Assembly: GCF_006385595.1 (NCBI RefSeq)
Contig: NZ_CP041046.1
Coordinates: 124,001-188,000 of the forward strand
From: Luteibacter pinisoli
GTDB taxonomy: Bacteria > Pseudomonadota > Gammaproteobacteria > Xanthomonadales > Rhodanobacteraceae
Length of the DNA stretch: 64,000 nucleotides
Direction: 5' to 3'
In this document: one piece after another, positions 8,865-16,217 of the stretch
Numbering within the stretch: the stretch's first letter is position 1
How the letters are laid out: each line of letters begins with the position of its first letter
Program-made: the position numbers and the translations under genes
Notes under the pieces: model-generated
What the model was told of the DNA's origin: nothing
The model's database searches: none
The model's input: only the letters and a program-made list of their open reading frames with translations

Positions 8865-9569
8865 ATGCGCCGCGCCGACCGCCTGTTCCTCATCATCAAC
8901 GCCCTGCGCGGGCGGCGCACCGCGCTGCCTGCGCGGCAGCTGGCCGAAACCCTGGAAGTCTCGCTGCGCACCGTCTATCGGGACGTGGCGGACCTCCAGC
9001 TCTCCGGCGTCCCCATCGAGGGCGAGGCCGGCGTCGGCTACCTGCTGCGCAAGGGCTCGGATATTCCCCCGCTGATGTTCTCCGCCGGCGAACTCGAAGC
9101 CCTGGTGGCCGGTACGCGCTTCGTGCGTGCCTTTGCCGGCGAACGCCTGGCGCGCGAGGCACAGGCCGCGCTGATCAAGATCGAGGCGGTGCTGCCACCG
9201 GACCTGCGCGAGCGCGCGGCGCAATCGAAAATCTTCGCACCCATCTGGCGCGACCCGGAGCAAAGCCGCATCGCCCGCCTGCTCGACACGCTGCACGACG
9301 CGGTGCTGCGCCGCCACGTGCTGTGCCTTGAGTACCGCGATGCGCAGGGCCGGGCGAGCACGCGCGAAGTCGAGCCACTGTGCCTGTCGTTCTGGGGTGG
9401 CGCCTGGACGCTGACCACGTGGTGCCGGCATCGCCAGGACTTCCGCAACTTCCGGCCGGACCGCATCGAATCCTGCCGCGAATCGGGCGAAACCTTCGAG
9501 GACGTGCCGGGCCGCGACCTGCAGACCTTCCTCGAAACCGTCCGCGGGTACTACGCCGGCCTCGAGTAA
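8865..9569 (+). CDS. YafY-type HTH and WYL-domain transcriptional regulator
   Basis: 234 aa. The N-terminal winged helix (residues 1-60; LAETLEVSLRTVYRDVADLQLSGVPIEGEAGVGYLL) is the DeoR/YafY HTH_11 type. Residues about 135-230 form a WYL-like ligand-sensing domain, with LCLSFWGGAWTLTTWCRHRQDFRNFRPDRI matching the RxFRLDRI-type conserved end. Predicted to respond to a small ligand or nucleic acid and control the adjacent GST or itself. Located 69 bases after the GST stop, same strand. Confidence 0.87.
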   Translation: MRRADRLFLIINALRGRRTALPARQLAETLEVSLRTVYRDVADLQLSGVPIEGEAGVGYLLRKGSDIPPLMFSAGELEALVAGTRFVRAFAGERLAREAQAALIKIEAVLPPDLRERAAQSKIFAPIWRDPEQSRIARLLDTLHDAVLRRHVLCLEYRDAQGRASTREVEPLCLSFWGGAWTLTTWCRHRQDFRNFRPDRIESCRESGETFEDVPGRDLQTFLETVRGYYAGLE

Positions 9570-9667
9570 CCGCCGCTTCCCGGTGGCAGGGATGACGTTT
9601 GCGGGGTGCGGGCCGTGGCGGGCAATGCGATCATCGGGGCTTTCCACGTCCCCCCCCCGGAAGCCGC

Positions 9668-11401
9668 ATGACCCCCTGGATCCGCGCCATTGCCTTCGCC
9701 GGCCTCTTCGTCGGTACCGCCCACGCCAGCGAGACGGCGGACAACACCTTCAAGAGCATTTACGAGAAGGAATGGGCATGGCGTAACGGGCAGGCCGGGA
9801 TCCTCACCTCCGGCGAAGCACAGCCGGGCGACGGCCGCCTGGATACCGTGGACGCCGCCAGTCAGGCGAAGCGCCTGGCCTACTGGAACGACGTGCTCGC
9901 ACAGCTGGACCGGATCGACCCGACCCAGCTCAGCCCCGAAGCACGCGTGGACTACGCGGTGTACCACGAGCAGGTGTTCGACCTTGCCGCCGCGCAGCGC
10001 TTTGGCCAGTGGCAGATGCCGTTCAACAGCGACTCGGCGTTCTGGTCCGACGTCGGCTATGTGATGCATGGCGACGACCTGCGCACGCGCGAGGACTACC
10101 ACGCTTACGTCGAGCGCCTGAAGCAGATCCCCTCGTGGATGGACCAGGAAATCGCCAACATGCGCCTGGGCCTGGCGCGTGGCTTCACCGTGCCGCGCGA
10201 AGTGCTCAAGGGCCGCGACGTCTCGATCGCCGCCGTGGCCGAGCTGAAGAACCCCGAGGACAGCGCGCTCTACGAGCCGTTCAAGCACATGCCCGCGACG
10301 ATGCCGGCGAAGGACGCCGACGCGCTGCGCGCCGAGGCCCGCGCGGCCATCAGCAAGGGCGTGATCCCGGCGTACGGCAAGCTGCTCACCTTCTTCCGCA
10401 ACGATTACCTGCCGAAGGCGCGCCCGACGCTGGCCGCCGAGGCGATGCCCGACGGCAAGGCCTGGTACCTGCAGCAGATCCGCGAATACACCACGCTGGA
10501 ACTGACGCCGGACCAGATCCACGCCATCGGCCTGCGCGAAGTGGCGAGCCTGCACGCGCGCATGCTGGACGTCATGAAGGAAACCGGTTTCAAGGGCGAT
10601 TTCCCGGCCTTCCTCGCCTTCCTGCGCACCGATCCGCAGTTCTATGCGAAGACGCCCGACGAACTGCTGATGCGCACCGCGTGGGTGGCCAAGCAGGTGG
10701 ATGGCCAGCTGTCGAAGTACTTTGGCCTGCTGCCGCGCCAGCGCTTCGCGATCAAGCCGGTGCCGGCCGATATCGCGCCGTACTACACCTCCGGCCGCGG
10801 TGGCGCGGACGTCTATCTGGTGAACACCTACGACCTGCCGTCGCGCCCGCTGTTCAACATGCCGGCGCTGACCCTGCACGAGTCGATGCCCGGCCATGCG
10901 CTGCAGCTGGCGCTGTCGGCCGAGCAGAGCGGCCTGCCGGCGTTCCGCCGCGACGGCTACATCTCCGCGTATGGCGAGGGCTGGGCGCTGTATTCGGAGT
11001 ACCTGGGCGAAGAGATGGGCATCTACCACACGCCCTACGAGCGCTTCGGCTACCTCACCTACCAGATGTGGCGCGCCTGCCGCCTGGTGGTCGACACCGG
11101 CATCCACCACCTCGGCTGGACCCGCCAGCAGGCGATCGACTACCTCACCGAGAACACGGCGCTGAGCCAGCGCGAGATCGCCAACGAAGTGGACCGCTAC
11201 ATCAGCTGGCCGGGCCAGGCGCTGTCGTACGAGCTGGGCTACCTGAAGATCCGCGAGCTGCGCGAACGGGCGGAGACCCAGCTGGGCGAGAAGTTCGACC
11301 TGCGCGCGTTCCACGACATGGTGCTGGCGCTGGGCAGCGTGCCGATGCCGGTGCTGGAGAGCCACGTCAATGAATGGATCGCCACCCGCAACGCTGGTTG
11401 A
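9668..11401 (+). CDS. DUF885 family secreted metallopeptidase
   Basis: 577 aa; the ATG at 9668 opens a signal peptide (MTPWIRAIAFAGLFVGTAHAS). DUF885 proteins are zinc-peptidase-like. The metal-site segment TLHESMPGHALQL (HExxPGH) lies around residue 402, followed by EGWALYSEYLGEEMG, which supplies further ligands and is diagnostic for the family. Predicted periplasmic or extracellular peptidase; the natural substrate is unknown. Ends immediately before the toxin-antitoxin promoter: its TGA falls in the -35 region of that operon. Confidence 0.85.
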   Translation: MTPWIRAIAFAGLFVGTAHASETADNTFKSIYEKEWAWRNGQAGILTSGEAQPGDGRLDTVDAASQAKRLAYWNDVLAQLDRIDPTQLSPEARVDYAVYHEQVFDLAAAQRFGQWQMPFNSDSAFWSDVGYVMHGDDLRTREDYHAYVERLKQIPSWMDQEIANMRLGLARGFTVPREVLKGRDVSIAAVAELKNPEDSALYEPFKHMPATMPAKDADALRAEARAAISKGVIPAYGKLLTFFRNDYLPKARPTLAAEAMPDGKAWYLQQIREYTTLELTPDQIHAIGLREVASLHARMLDVMKETGFKGDFPAFLAFLRTDPQFYAKTPDELLMRTAWVAKQVDGQLSKYFGLLPRQRFAIKPVPADIAPYYTSGRGGADVYLVNTYDLPSRPLFNMPALTLHESMPGHALQLALSAEQSGLPAFRRDGYISAYGEGWALYSEYLGEEMGIYHTPYERFGYLTYQMWRACRLVVDTGIHHLGWTRQQAIDYLTENTALSQREIANEVDRYISWPGQALSYELGYLKIRELRERAETQLGEKFDLRAFHDMVLALGSVPMPVLESHVNEWIATRNAG

Positions 11402-11451
11402 GTATCCACAGGTGGAGTATACTGTGTCTCAACTCCATAGGTGAAGTTGAG
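11396..11451 (+). promoter_or_regulatory. Toxin-antitoxin promoter with operator repeats
   Basis: A -10 hexamer TATACT (11418-11423) with TTGA about 17 bases upstream overlaps two direct repeats, CCACAGGTGGAGT (11406-11418) and CCATAGGTGAAGT (11435-11447), matching at 11 of 13 positions. A perfect inverted repeat CTCAACT/AGTTGAG (11428-11434, 11445-11451) overlaps the second copy and ends at the antitoxin start codon. This arrangement fits conditional cooperative autorepression by the toxin-antitoxin complex. Confidence 0.55.
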
Positions 11452-11853
11452 ATGCATCACGCCATCCGAACCGAACCCACGCCGGCCGGCGACCTTGGTG
11501 GCCCGGCCCTCCGCGCCTTCTTCAGCCTGGCCGACCACTGGAAGCTGAAGGGGGCCGAGCAGCGCACCCTGCTGGGTGATCCGCCGGAGTCCACCTACTT
11601 CAAATGGAAGAAACAGCAGGATGGCGCGCCGTCGCGCGATGTCATCGAGCGGATCAGCTACCTGCTGGGGATCTGGAAAAACCTGCAGATCCTCTTCCCG
11701 GACACCGCCCAGGCCGACGCCTGGGTACGCAAACCCAACGACGCGGCCCTGTTTGGTGGCCGCTCGGCGCTGGACCGGATGCTTTCCGGCAATGTGGCCG
11801 ACCTCTACGTCGTCCGCCAGTACCTGGACGCGCAGCGCGGCTGGAACGGATGA
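11452..11853 (+). CDS. Xre/MbcA/ParS-type antitoxin
   Basis: 133 aa. N-terminal helical DNA-binding region of the Xre-like type (LADHWKLKGAEQRTLLGDPPESTYFKW) and a C-terminal MbcA/ParS/Xre toxin-binding domain (DUF2384) with AWVRKPNDAALFGGRSALDRMLSGN, the signature segment of RES-partner antitoxins. Neutralises the RES toxin encoded next and represses the operon. Its TGA overlaps the toxin ATG (ATGA), so translation is coupled. Confidence 0.9.
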   Translation: MHHAIRTEPTPAGDLGGPALRAFFSLADHWKLKGAEQRTLLGDPPESTYFKWKKQQDGAPSRDVIERISYLLGIWKNLQILFPDTAQADAWVRKPNDAALFGGRSALDRMLSGNVADLYVVRQYLDAQRGWNG

Positions 11854-12551
11854 GCGCCGCGCCACCGCTCCGCCGGATCCGCTGGAGCCACGCCTACCGT
11901 ATCGTTTCCAGCCGTTTTCCCCCCGTGGGCCTGTTCGACCGCATCGCCGACCCGGCGGACATCGACGCCGTGATGCAGATCGAATCGCTGACCAACCCGC
12001 GCCTGCGCGCCGAAATGGGCGCCCTGAGCCTGGTGCCGCCGGAACGGCGCATCGTGGGCCCGGGCAGCAGCCCGGTGATGGCGGCCTTCGCGCACATCTC
12101 CCCGGAAGGCAGCCGCTTCTCCGATGGCCACTGGGGCGTGTTCTACGCCGCGCACACCGTGGCCACCGCGATCGAGGAAACCGTGTTCCACCGCGAAGCC
12201 TTCATGGCGGCGACGAAGGAGCCACCCACGGATGTGCAGGTGCGCTGCTATCGCACCTCGATCTCCGGGCGTTTCCACGATATCCGTGGCGGCTGGGCCG
12301 CCGAGCACGACCCGGATTCCTACGCGGCGAGCGTCCGCCTGGCCCGCGAGCTGCGCGACGCGGGCTCCAACGGCATCGTCTACGACAGCGCCCGGCACGA
12401 TGGCGGCGAGTGTGTGGCGGCGTTCTACCCGGACGTGGTCGCGCCCTGCGTGCAGGCCGAGCATTTCATCTACCGGTGGAACGGCACGCGCATCGCGGCG
12501 GTGCTCAAGGTGACCCCGGTGGAACGCGCCGGTTTGTCCCGAGCCCCCTAA
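11850..12551 (+). CDS. RES-domain toxin (NAD+-depleting)
   Basis: 233 aa. RES domain (residues about 10-200) with conserved polar residues in order: Arg in the early AYRIVSSRFPP segment, Glu in TAIEETVFHREAF, and Ser in GIVYDSARHDGGECVA. RES toxins of this family degrade NAD+ (NAD phosphorylase or glycohydrolase activity) and stop growth. Length is typical for the longer bacterial RES proteins. Coupled to the antitoxin gene by a 4-bp overlap. No truncation or frameshift seen, so the module looks intact. Confidence 0.9.
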   Translation: MSAAPPLRRIRWSHAYRIVSSRFPPVGLFDRIADPADIDAVMQIESLTNPRLRAEMGALSLVPPERRIVGPGSSPVMAAFAHISPEGSRFSDGHWGVFYAAHTVATAIEETVFHREAFMAATKEPPTDVQVRCYRTSISGRFHDIRGGWAAEHDPDSYAASVRLARELRDAGSNGIVYDSARHDGGECVAAFYPDVVAPCVQAEHFIYRWNGTRIAAVLKVTPVERAGLSRAP

Positions 12552-12570
12552 TCGGGTTACGGTCGGGAGG

Positions 12571-13278
12571 ATGAAACGCCTGACGATCCTCCTCACCCTG
12601 CTGTTCCTCGCCTTCGGCGCCAGCGCCAAGGACAACGACCACGCCAAGTGGGAACCCGATATCCAGGCCTTCGAGGCGGCCGACAAGGCCAGCCCGCCGC
12701 CGCAGAACGCCGTGCTCTTCATCGGCAGCTCGTCGATCCGCTTCTGGAAAACGCTGGCGACCGACTTCCCTGGTTACAAAGTGATCAACCGCGGCTTCGG
12801 CGGCTCCGACCTGGACGACGCCACCGCCTTCGCCGACCGCATCGTCAAGCCGTACCACCCGGCGGCGATCGTGGTGTACGCCGGTGACAACGACCTGCAG
12901 GGCGGCGACACCCCCGAGCAGGTGCGCGACGACTTCACCGCGTTCGTGGCCAAGGTGCGCGAGTACCAGCCCAACGTGCCCATCGCCTTTATCTCCATCA
13001 AGCCCAGCGTGGCGCGGGTGAACCTGCTGCCGCAGATCGACCTGGCGAACCAGCTGGTACGCGACCAGGCGATGAAGGAAAAGGGCGTGGCGTTCCTCGA
13101 CGTGGCCCCGGCGATGGTCGACGCGAACGGCAAGCCGAAGCCCGATCTCTTCATCGACGACGGCCTGCACATGAATCTGAAGGGGTATGCGCTGTGGGTC
13201 GCGCAGGTGGGCCCCTGGCTGGTCGACCACGCGACGGCCGCCCAAGTTAAACAGAGCCCAAACGCAGCCCCGAAGTAG
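12571..13278 (+). CDS. Secreted SGNH/GDSL hydrolase
   Basis: 235 aa; signal peptide MKRLTILLTLLFLAFGASAK. SGNH blocks are visible: block I GSSSIRFW carrying the nucleophile Ser, block II Gly in NRGFGGSDLDD, block III GDND with the oxyanion Asn, and block V DGLHMN with the Asp-x-x-His dyad. Predicted esterase/acetylhydrolase acting on cell-wall or plant-polymer acyl groups in the periplasm or outside. Starts 19 bases after the RES gene with a GGGAGG ribosome binding site. A strong sRNA transcription unit follows on the same strand. Confidence 0.88.
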   Translation: MKRLTILLTLLFLAFGASAKDNDHAKWEPDIQAFEAADKASPPPQNAVLFIGSSSIRFWKTLATDFPGYKVINRGFGGSDLDDATAFADRIVKPYHPAAIVVYAGDNDLQGGDTPEQVRDDFTAFVAKVREYQPNVPIAFISIKPSVARVNLLPQIDLANQLVRDQAMKEKGVAFLDVAPAMVDANGKPKPDLFIDDGLHMNLKGYALWVAQVGPWLVDHATAAQVKQSPNAAPK

Positions 13279-13282
13279 TACG

Positions 13283-13310
13283 GGAACTTCACGGCTCCGC
13301 CCTTATCTAA
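13283..13310 (+). promoter_or_regulatory. Candidate sigma-E promoter of the small RNA
   Basis: GGAACTT (13283-13289), 16 bases, then TCTAA (13306-13310). This is the layout of extracytoplasmic sigma-E promoters (GGAACTT, 15-16 bases, TCTGA/TCAAA). Transcription would start about 6-8 bases downstream (13316-13319), exactly where the first hairpin of the predicted RNA begins. That coincidence strengthens both calls. Confidence 0.6.
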
Positions 13311-13316
13311 GTATGT

Positions 13317-13446
13317 GATCGCCGAGAGGCGACCTGTTGGCAAGCGGCGGTTCCATTGTCCGATTGTCCCGGGTCCCGCTATTTCCCCTGATAGCCTGGA
13401 CCCGACGCGACCCCGGTAGCTCCTCCCCTGGCTGCCGGGGTTTTTA
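13317..13446 (+). ncRNA. Candidate trans-acting small RNA with C-rich loops
   Basis: About 130 nt with no convincing ORF. Three hairpins can be drawn by eye. (1) TCGCC-GAGA-GGCGA at 13319-13332, a GNRA tetraloop stem. (2) A two-part stem CGGGTCC/GGACCCG (13370-13376, 13398-13404) with inner GCTAT/ATAGC (13378-13382, 13391-13395) around a TTCCCCTG loop. (3) The terminator hairpin with a TCCTCCCCTG loop. The heptamer TCCCCTG is displayed in both loops 2 and 3. Repeated C-rich loops that pair with G-rich ribosome binding sites are known from sRNAs such as Xanthomonas sX13; whether this is a homologue cannot be told here. Preceded by a sigma-E-like promoter. Confidence 0.62.
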
Positions 13447-13447
13447 T
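13411..13447 (+). terminator. Rho-independent terminator of the small RNA
   Basis: Ten-base-pair stem CCCCGGTAGC / GCTGCCGGGG (one G-U pair) with a 10-nt loop, followed immediately by TTTTTATT. Strong on the + strand only. Confidence 0.88.
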
Positions 13448-13471
13448 TGCCCGGAGCTTTTACAAGGCAAC

Positions 13472-13501
13472 AAAAAAACGGGCCGGCTTGCGCCGACCCG
13501 T
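13472..13501 (-). terminator. Rho-independent terminator of the 81-aa gene
   Basis: Read on the minus strand: stem ACGGGTCGGC / GCCGGCCCGT with loop GCAA, followed by seven T (13472-13478). It lies 27 bases past the stop of the gene at 13529-13774 and faces the sRNA terminator, which isolates the two convergent units. Confidence 0.88.
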
Positions 13502-13528
13502 TGTCGCTTGCTCCATGTTCCCAGGGAA

Positions 13529-13774
13529 TTAAGCGCGCATCCGTCCCGCGTAAGGGCGGATCGAGGTGTCGAAAGCGCGCCAGACACCGTCGTTCCCTTC
13601 GATATTCAGGCAGATATCCGAACCGGCACGGCTCGCCTCGATCCGGCGGGCCTCATTGAGTGCACATTCCAGCGCGTCGTCGCGCGAGCAGAATTCGCCG
13701 TACTCGGCTTCATTCTTCTGCAGCAACCAAAGCCCGGGGCCAACTGACTCAAACGGAATATCGAAGACAACCAC
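13529..13774 (-). CDS. Small hypothetical protein (81 aa)
   Basis: Starts with GTG (MVVFDIPFESVG). The composition is soluble and acidic, with WLLQKNEAEYGEFCSRDDALECALNEAR followed by a short strand region, reminiscent of the strand-helix-strand layout of DUF2188-type small proteins, but without a confident family match. It has its own strong terminator, which supports a real transcription unit. Function unknown. Confidence 0.62.
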   Translation of the reverse strand: MVVFDIPFESVGPGLWLLQKNEAEYGEFCSRDDALECALNEARRIEASRAGSDICLNIEGNDGVWRAFDTSIRPYAGRMRA

Positions 13775-13843
13775 GCTGCACCTGCCCTGTGTGACCTGTA
13801 TGGCTACATCCTAAAGGGGCGATCGTTAGGGCATCGTTGAGTT

Positions 13844-14731
13844 TCAGTTGTCTGAACCCGAAGAGAACCCCTCGCGGGTGCCGCGCTGGAACACCTTGTC
13901 CGTGTCCAGCACCTCGGCCGCCGCCACTGCCGTGCCGTCGGCCAGCGACGCATAGATCGGCGTGAAGTCCGGGCGCGTGGCGTCGAACAGCTGGTCGAAG
14001 CTGTCGATCACGAAGTAGGTCTGCTGGTAGGTATCGATCCGGTACTTCGTATTCATCACCCGCTCCAGGCCGAAGCCGATGCGATTGGGTGCCGGCGAAT
14101 CAATGGAATACACGGACTCGCCCTTGGAGCTGACGATGCCGGCACCGTAGATGCGCAGGCCCTCGGGCGTGTTGATCAGGCCGAATTCCACCGTGTACCA
14201 GTACAGGCGGGTGAGGTTCATCAGCGCCTCGGGGCCGATGGCATGGGCTTTCATGCCGCCCTTGCCGTAGGCCTGCATGTAATCGGCGAACACCGGGTTG
14301 AGCAGCAGGGGCACGTGGCCGAACAGGTCGTGGAACAGGTCCGGCTCGGAGAGGTAGTCCAGCTGGTCCGGGCGGCGGATCCACCAGCTCACCGGGAAAC
14401 GGCGGTTGGCCAGGTGGTCGAAGAACACCTCGTCCGGCAGCAGGCCTTCGACGGCGACGATCTCCCAGCCGGTAGCTTCGCCGAGCACGGCGTTCAGATC
14501 CGCAAAGCGCGGGATGCCGCCTTCACCAAAACCGAAGCGCTCGACGCCCTCGAGGAATTCCTTGCAGGCGTAGGCGGGCAGCAGCTCGCGCTGGCGCCGG
14601 TACAGGGTGTTCCACACCTCGTGGTCGGTCGGCGAATAGTTGGCCCACGGCTGCTCCACGGTGCCGGTCGCGTAGACGGGCACGTATCCGCGGTCGGTCT
14701 GCTGGTGTTCGACGCGGCGGGGGGTGTCCAT
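13844..14731 (-). CDS. phhA: Phenylalanine-4-hydroxylase
   Basis: 295 aa. Converts L-phenylalanine to L-tyrosine using O2 and a tetrahydropterin cofactor with a mononuclear non-haem iron. Iron ligands are in place: the two His of DLFHDLFGHVPLL and the Glu of LYWYTVEFGLI. Monomeric bacterial type without the regulatory ACT domain of the mammalian enzyme, so length is as expected. The downstream pterin dehydratase gene often found with it is absent here. Divergent from an Lrp/AsnC gene, which probably controls it. Confidence 0.96.
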   Translation of the reverse strand: MDTPRRVEHQQTDRGYVPVYATGTVEQPWANYSPTDHEVWNTLYRRQRELLPAYACKEFLEGVERFGFGEGGIPRFADLNAVLGEATGWEIVAVEGLLPDEVFFDHLANRRFPVSWWIRRPDQLDYLSEPDLFHDLFGHVPLLLNPVFADYMQAYGKGGMKAHAIGPEALMNLTRLYWYTVEFGLINTPEGLRIYGAGIVSSKGESVYSIDSPAPNRIGFGLERVMNTKYRIDTYQQTYFVIDSFDQLFDATRPDFTPIYASLADGTAVAAAEVLDTDKVFQRGTREGFSSGSDN

Positions 14732-14826
14732 GGCGGGCCTCCTGGGCTTGGGTGCGGTGGGTCAGGACAACAGCATAGTCCGGAAGGCGCGCAAGAGGCT
14801 TGTGTTGTTGCGCGTATGAGGGGTAT

Positions 14827-14850
14827 TTGTGCAATGATCTTGCTCATATA
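14827..14850. promoter_or_regulatory. Candidate Lrp/AsnC operator between phhA and regulator
   Basis: GCAA-TGATC-TTGC (14831-14843) is a 13-bp palindrome in an AT-enriched patch of the 139-base divergent region, 28 bases before the Lrp-type start codon. Size and symmetry fit an Lrp/AsnC dimer half-turn site that could control both genes. Confidence 0.4.
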
Positions 14851-14870
14851 AGGCTCACGGCGAAACAATC

Positions 14871-15380
14871 ATGCAAGGCACCCTTGACCGCACCGATCTG
14901 CGCATCCTGGCCACGCTGCAGGCCAACGGCCGCATCAGCAACGCGGACCTGGCCACGGAGGTCAACCTCTCGCCCTCCGCTTGCCTGCGCCGGGTGCAGA
15001 AGCTGGAGGCCGATGGCGTCATCGCCGGTTACGGCGCCCGGCTGGAACCGCGGGCCATCGGCCTCGGGCTGCAGGCCTTCGTCCGCGTGCAGCTGTCCCG
15101 GCACGAGAGCGAGGCCGTGGCGGCCTTCTCGGCGACGGTGCACGACTGGGACGAGGTGGTGGCCTGCCACGCCCTGACCGGTGACATGGACTACCTGCTC
15201 CAGGTGTACGTGGCCGACCTCGACGGCTTCTCGCAGTTCCTGCTCGACCGCCTGCTCAACGCGGCCGGCGTGGCGGACGTCAACACCAGCTTCGTCCTGC
15301 GCACGGTGAAAGCCTCGACCGCCTTGCCGTTGGGCAACGACAAACCCGCGCATCTTAAGAAGAAATTAAGTTCACTCTAG
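14871..15380 (+). CDS. Lrp/AsnC family transcriptional regulator
   Basis: 169 aa. N-terminal winged HTH (LDRTDLRILATLQANGRISNADLATEVNLSPSACLRRVQKLEADGVI, residues 5-52) and a C-terminal RAM ligand-binding domain (CHALTGDMDYLLQVYVADLDGFSQFLLDRL). Such regulators sense amino acids. Divergent arrangement with phhA suggests control of phenylalanine/tyrosine catabolism, in the role that PhhR plays in Pseudomonas. Ligand inferred, not shown. Confidence 0.92.
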   Translation: MQGTLDRTDLRILATLQANGRISNADLATEVNLSPSACLRRVQKLEADGVIAGYGARLEPRAIGLGLQAFVRVQLSRHESEAVAAFSATVHDWDEVVACHALTGDMDYLLQVYVADLDGFSQFLLDRLLNAAGVADVNTSFVLRTVKASTALPLGNDKPAHLKKKLSSL

Positions 15381-15416
15381 CGGCGGGCCCGCCGCGTCGT
15401 TAATCTTGTGCGCTCC

Positions 15417-16217
15417 ATGGAAGCCGCCACCGCCAATCCCGCCCCACGCGACCGCGTGCGCCCGCTGCGCTACGTGTGGCGCGTGCCGCTGCTGCTTGCG
15501 CATATCGTCTTTGGCGTCCTTATCTGTGCGCTGATCCTGAGCTGGTCCGGCGGGTTCATGAAGAACGGCCGCGAGCCGTTCGCCCACCGCGCCATCCGCC
15601 TGTGGTCGAACCTGCTGCTGAAGGTGTTCGGCTTCCGCGTGAAGCGCCAGGGCACGCCGCTGGGCGACCCGGTGCTGTTCGTGGCCAACCACACCTCGTG
15701 GCTGGACATCGTCATGGTCCATTCCCAGCGCGCCGCCTGCTTCGTTGCCAAGGCCGAGATCGCCCGCTGGCCCGTGGTCGGCTGGATGGCGGCCCGTGGC
15801 GGCACCATCTTCCATCGCCGCGGCAACAACCATTCCCTGGCCTCGGTCATGGCGGTGATGGTCGAGCGCCTGCGTGCCGGCCGTTCGGTGGCCGTGTTCC
15901 CGGAAGGCGGCACCGGCCATAACGGCGTGCTGCGCGTGTTCCATGCGCGGATCTTCCAGGCGGCGCTTGATGCGGAGGTGCCGGTGCAGCCGGTATCGCT
16001 GCGCTTTGCCCGCGACGGCCGCCGGGTGATCGACGCCGGCTTCCGCGAAAACGAAAGCTTCGTCGGCAATATCCTGCGCCTGCTCGGCGGCCCCCCGCTC
16101 GACGTCGAAGTGCATTTCCTCGAGCCCGTGGCCATCTCGGCCGACGGCCGCCGGCGCATGGCCGATACGGCCCGCGAGCGCATCGCGCTGGCGCTGGATA
16201 CCGATACGCCGGCATGA
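15417..16217 (+). CDS. 1-acyl-glycerol-3-phosphate acyltransferase (PlsC-like)
   Basis: 266 aa; inner-membrane acyltransferase of phospholipid synthesis or remodelling. The ATG at 15417 is preferred to the GTG at 15408. N-terminal membrane helix (residues 25-45), motif I NHTSWLD (the NHx4D catalytic pair), motif III FPEGGTG, and a Pro-containing motif IV (VPVQPVSLRF). Its TGA overlaps the ATG of the next gene (ATGA), indicating coupling with the YheT-like hydrolase. Confidence 0.9.
   Translation: MEAATANPAPRDRVRPLRYVWRVPLLLAHIVFGVLICALILSWSGGFMKNGREPFAHRAIRLWSNLLLKVFGFRVKRQGTPLGDPVLFVANHTSWLDIVMVHSQRAACFVAKAEIARWPVVGWMAARGGTIFHRRGNNHSLASVMAVMVERLRAGRSVAVFPEGGTGHNGVLRVFHARIFQAALDAEVPVQPVSLRFARDGRRVIDAGFRENESFVGNILRLLGGPPLDVEVHFLEPVAISADGRRRMADTARERIALALDTDTPA

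Noticed and set aside
7809..9647. Long upstream extension of fbp
   Set aside because: Covers GST and WYL regulator genes in antisense and has no relation to fructose bisphosphatase; the internal ATG gives the family-standard N-terminus.
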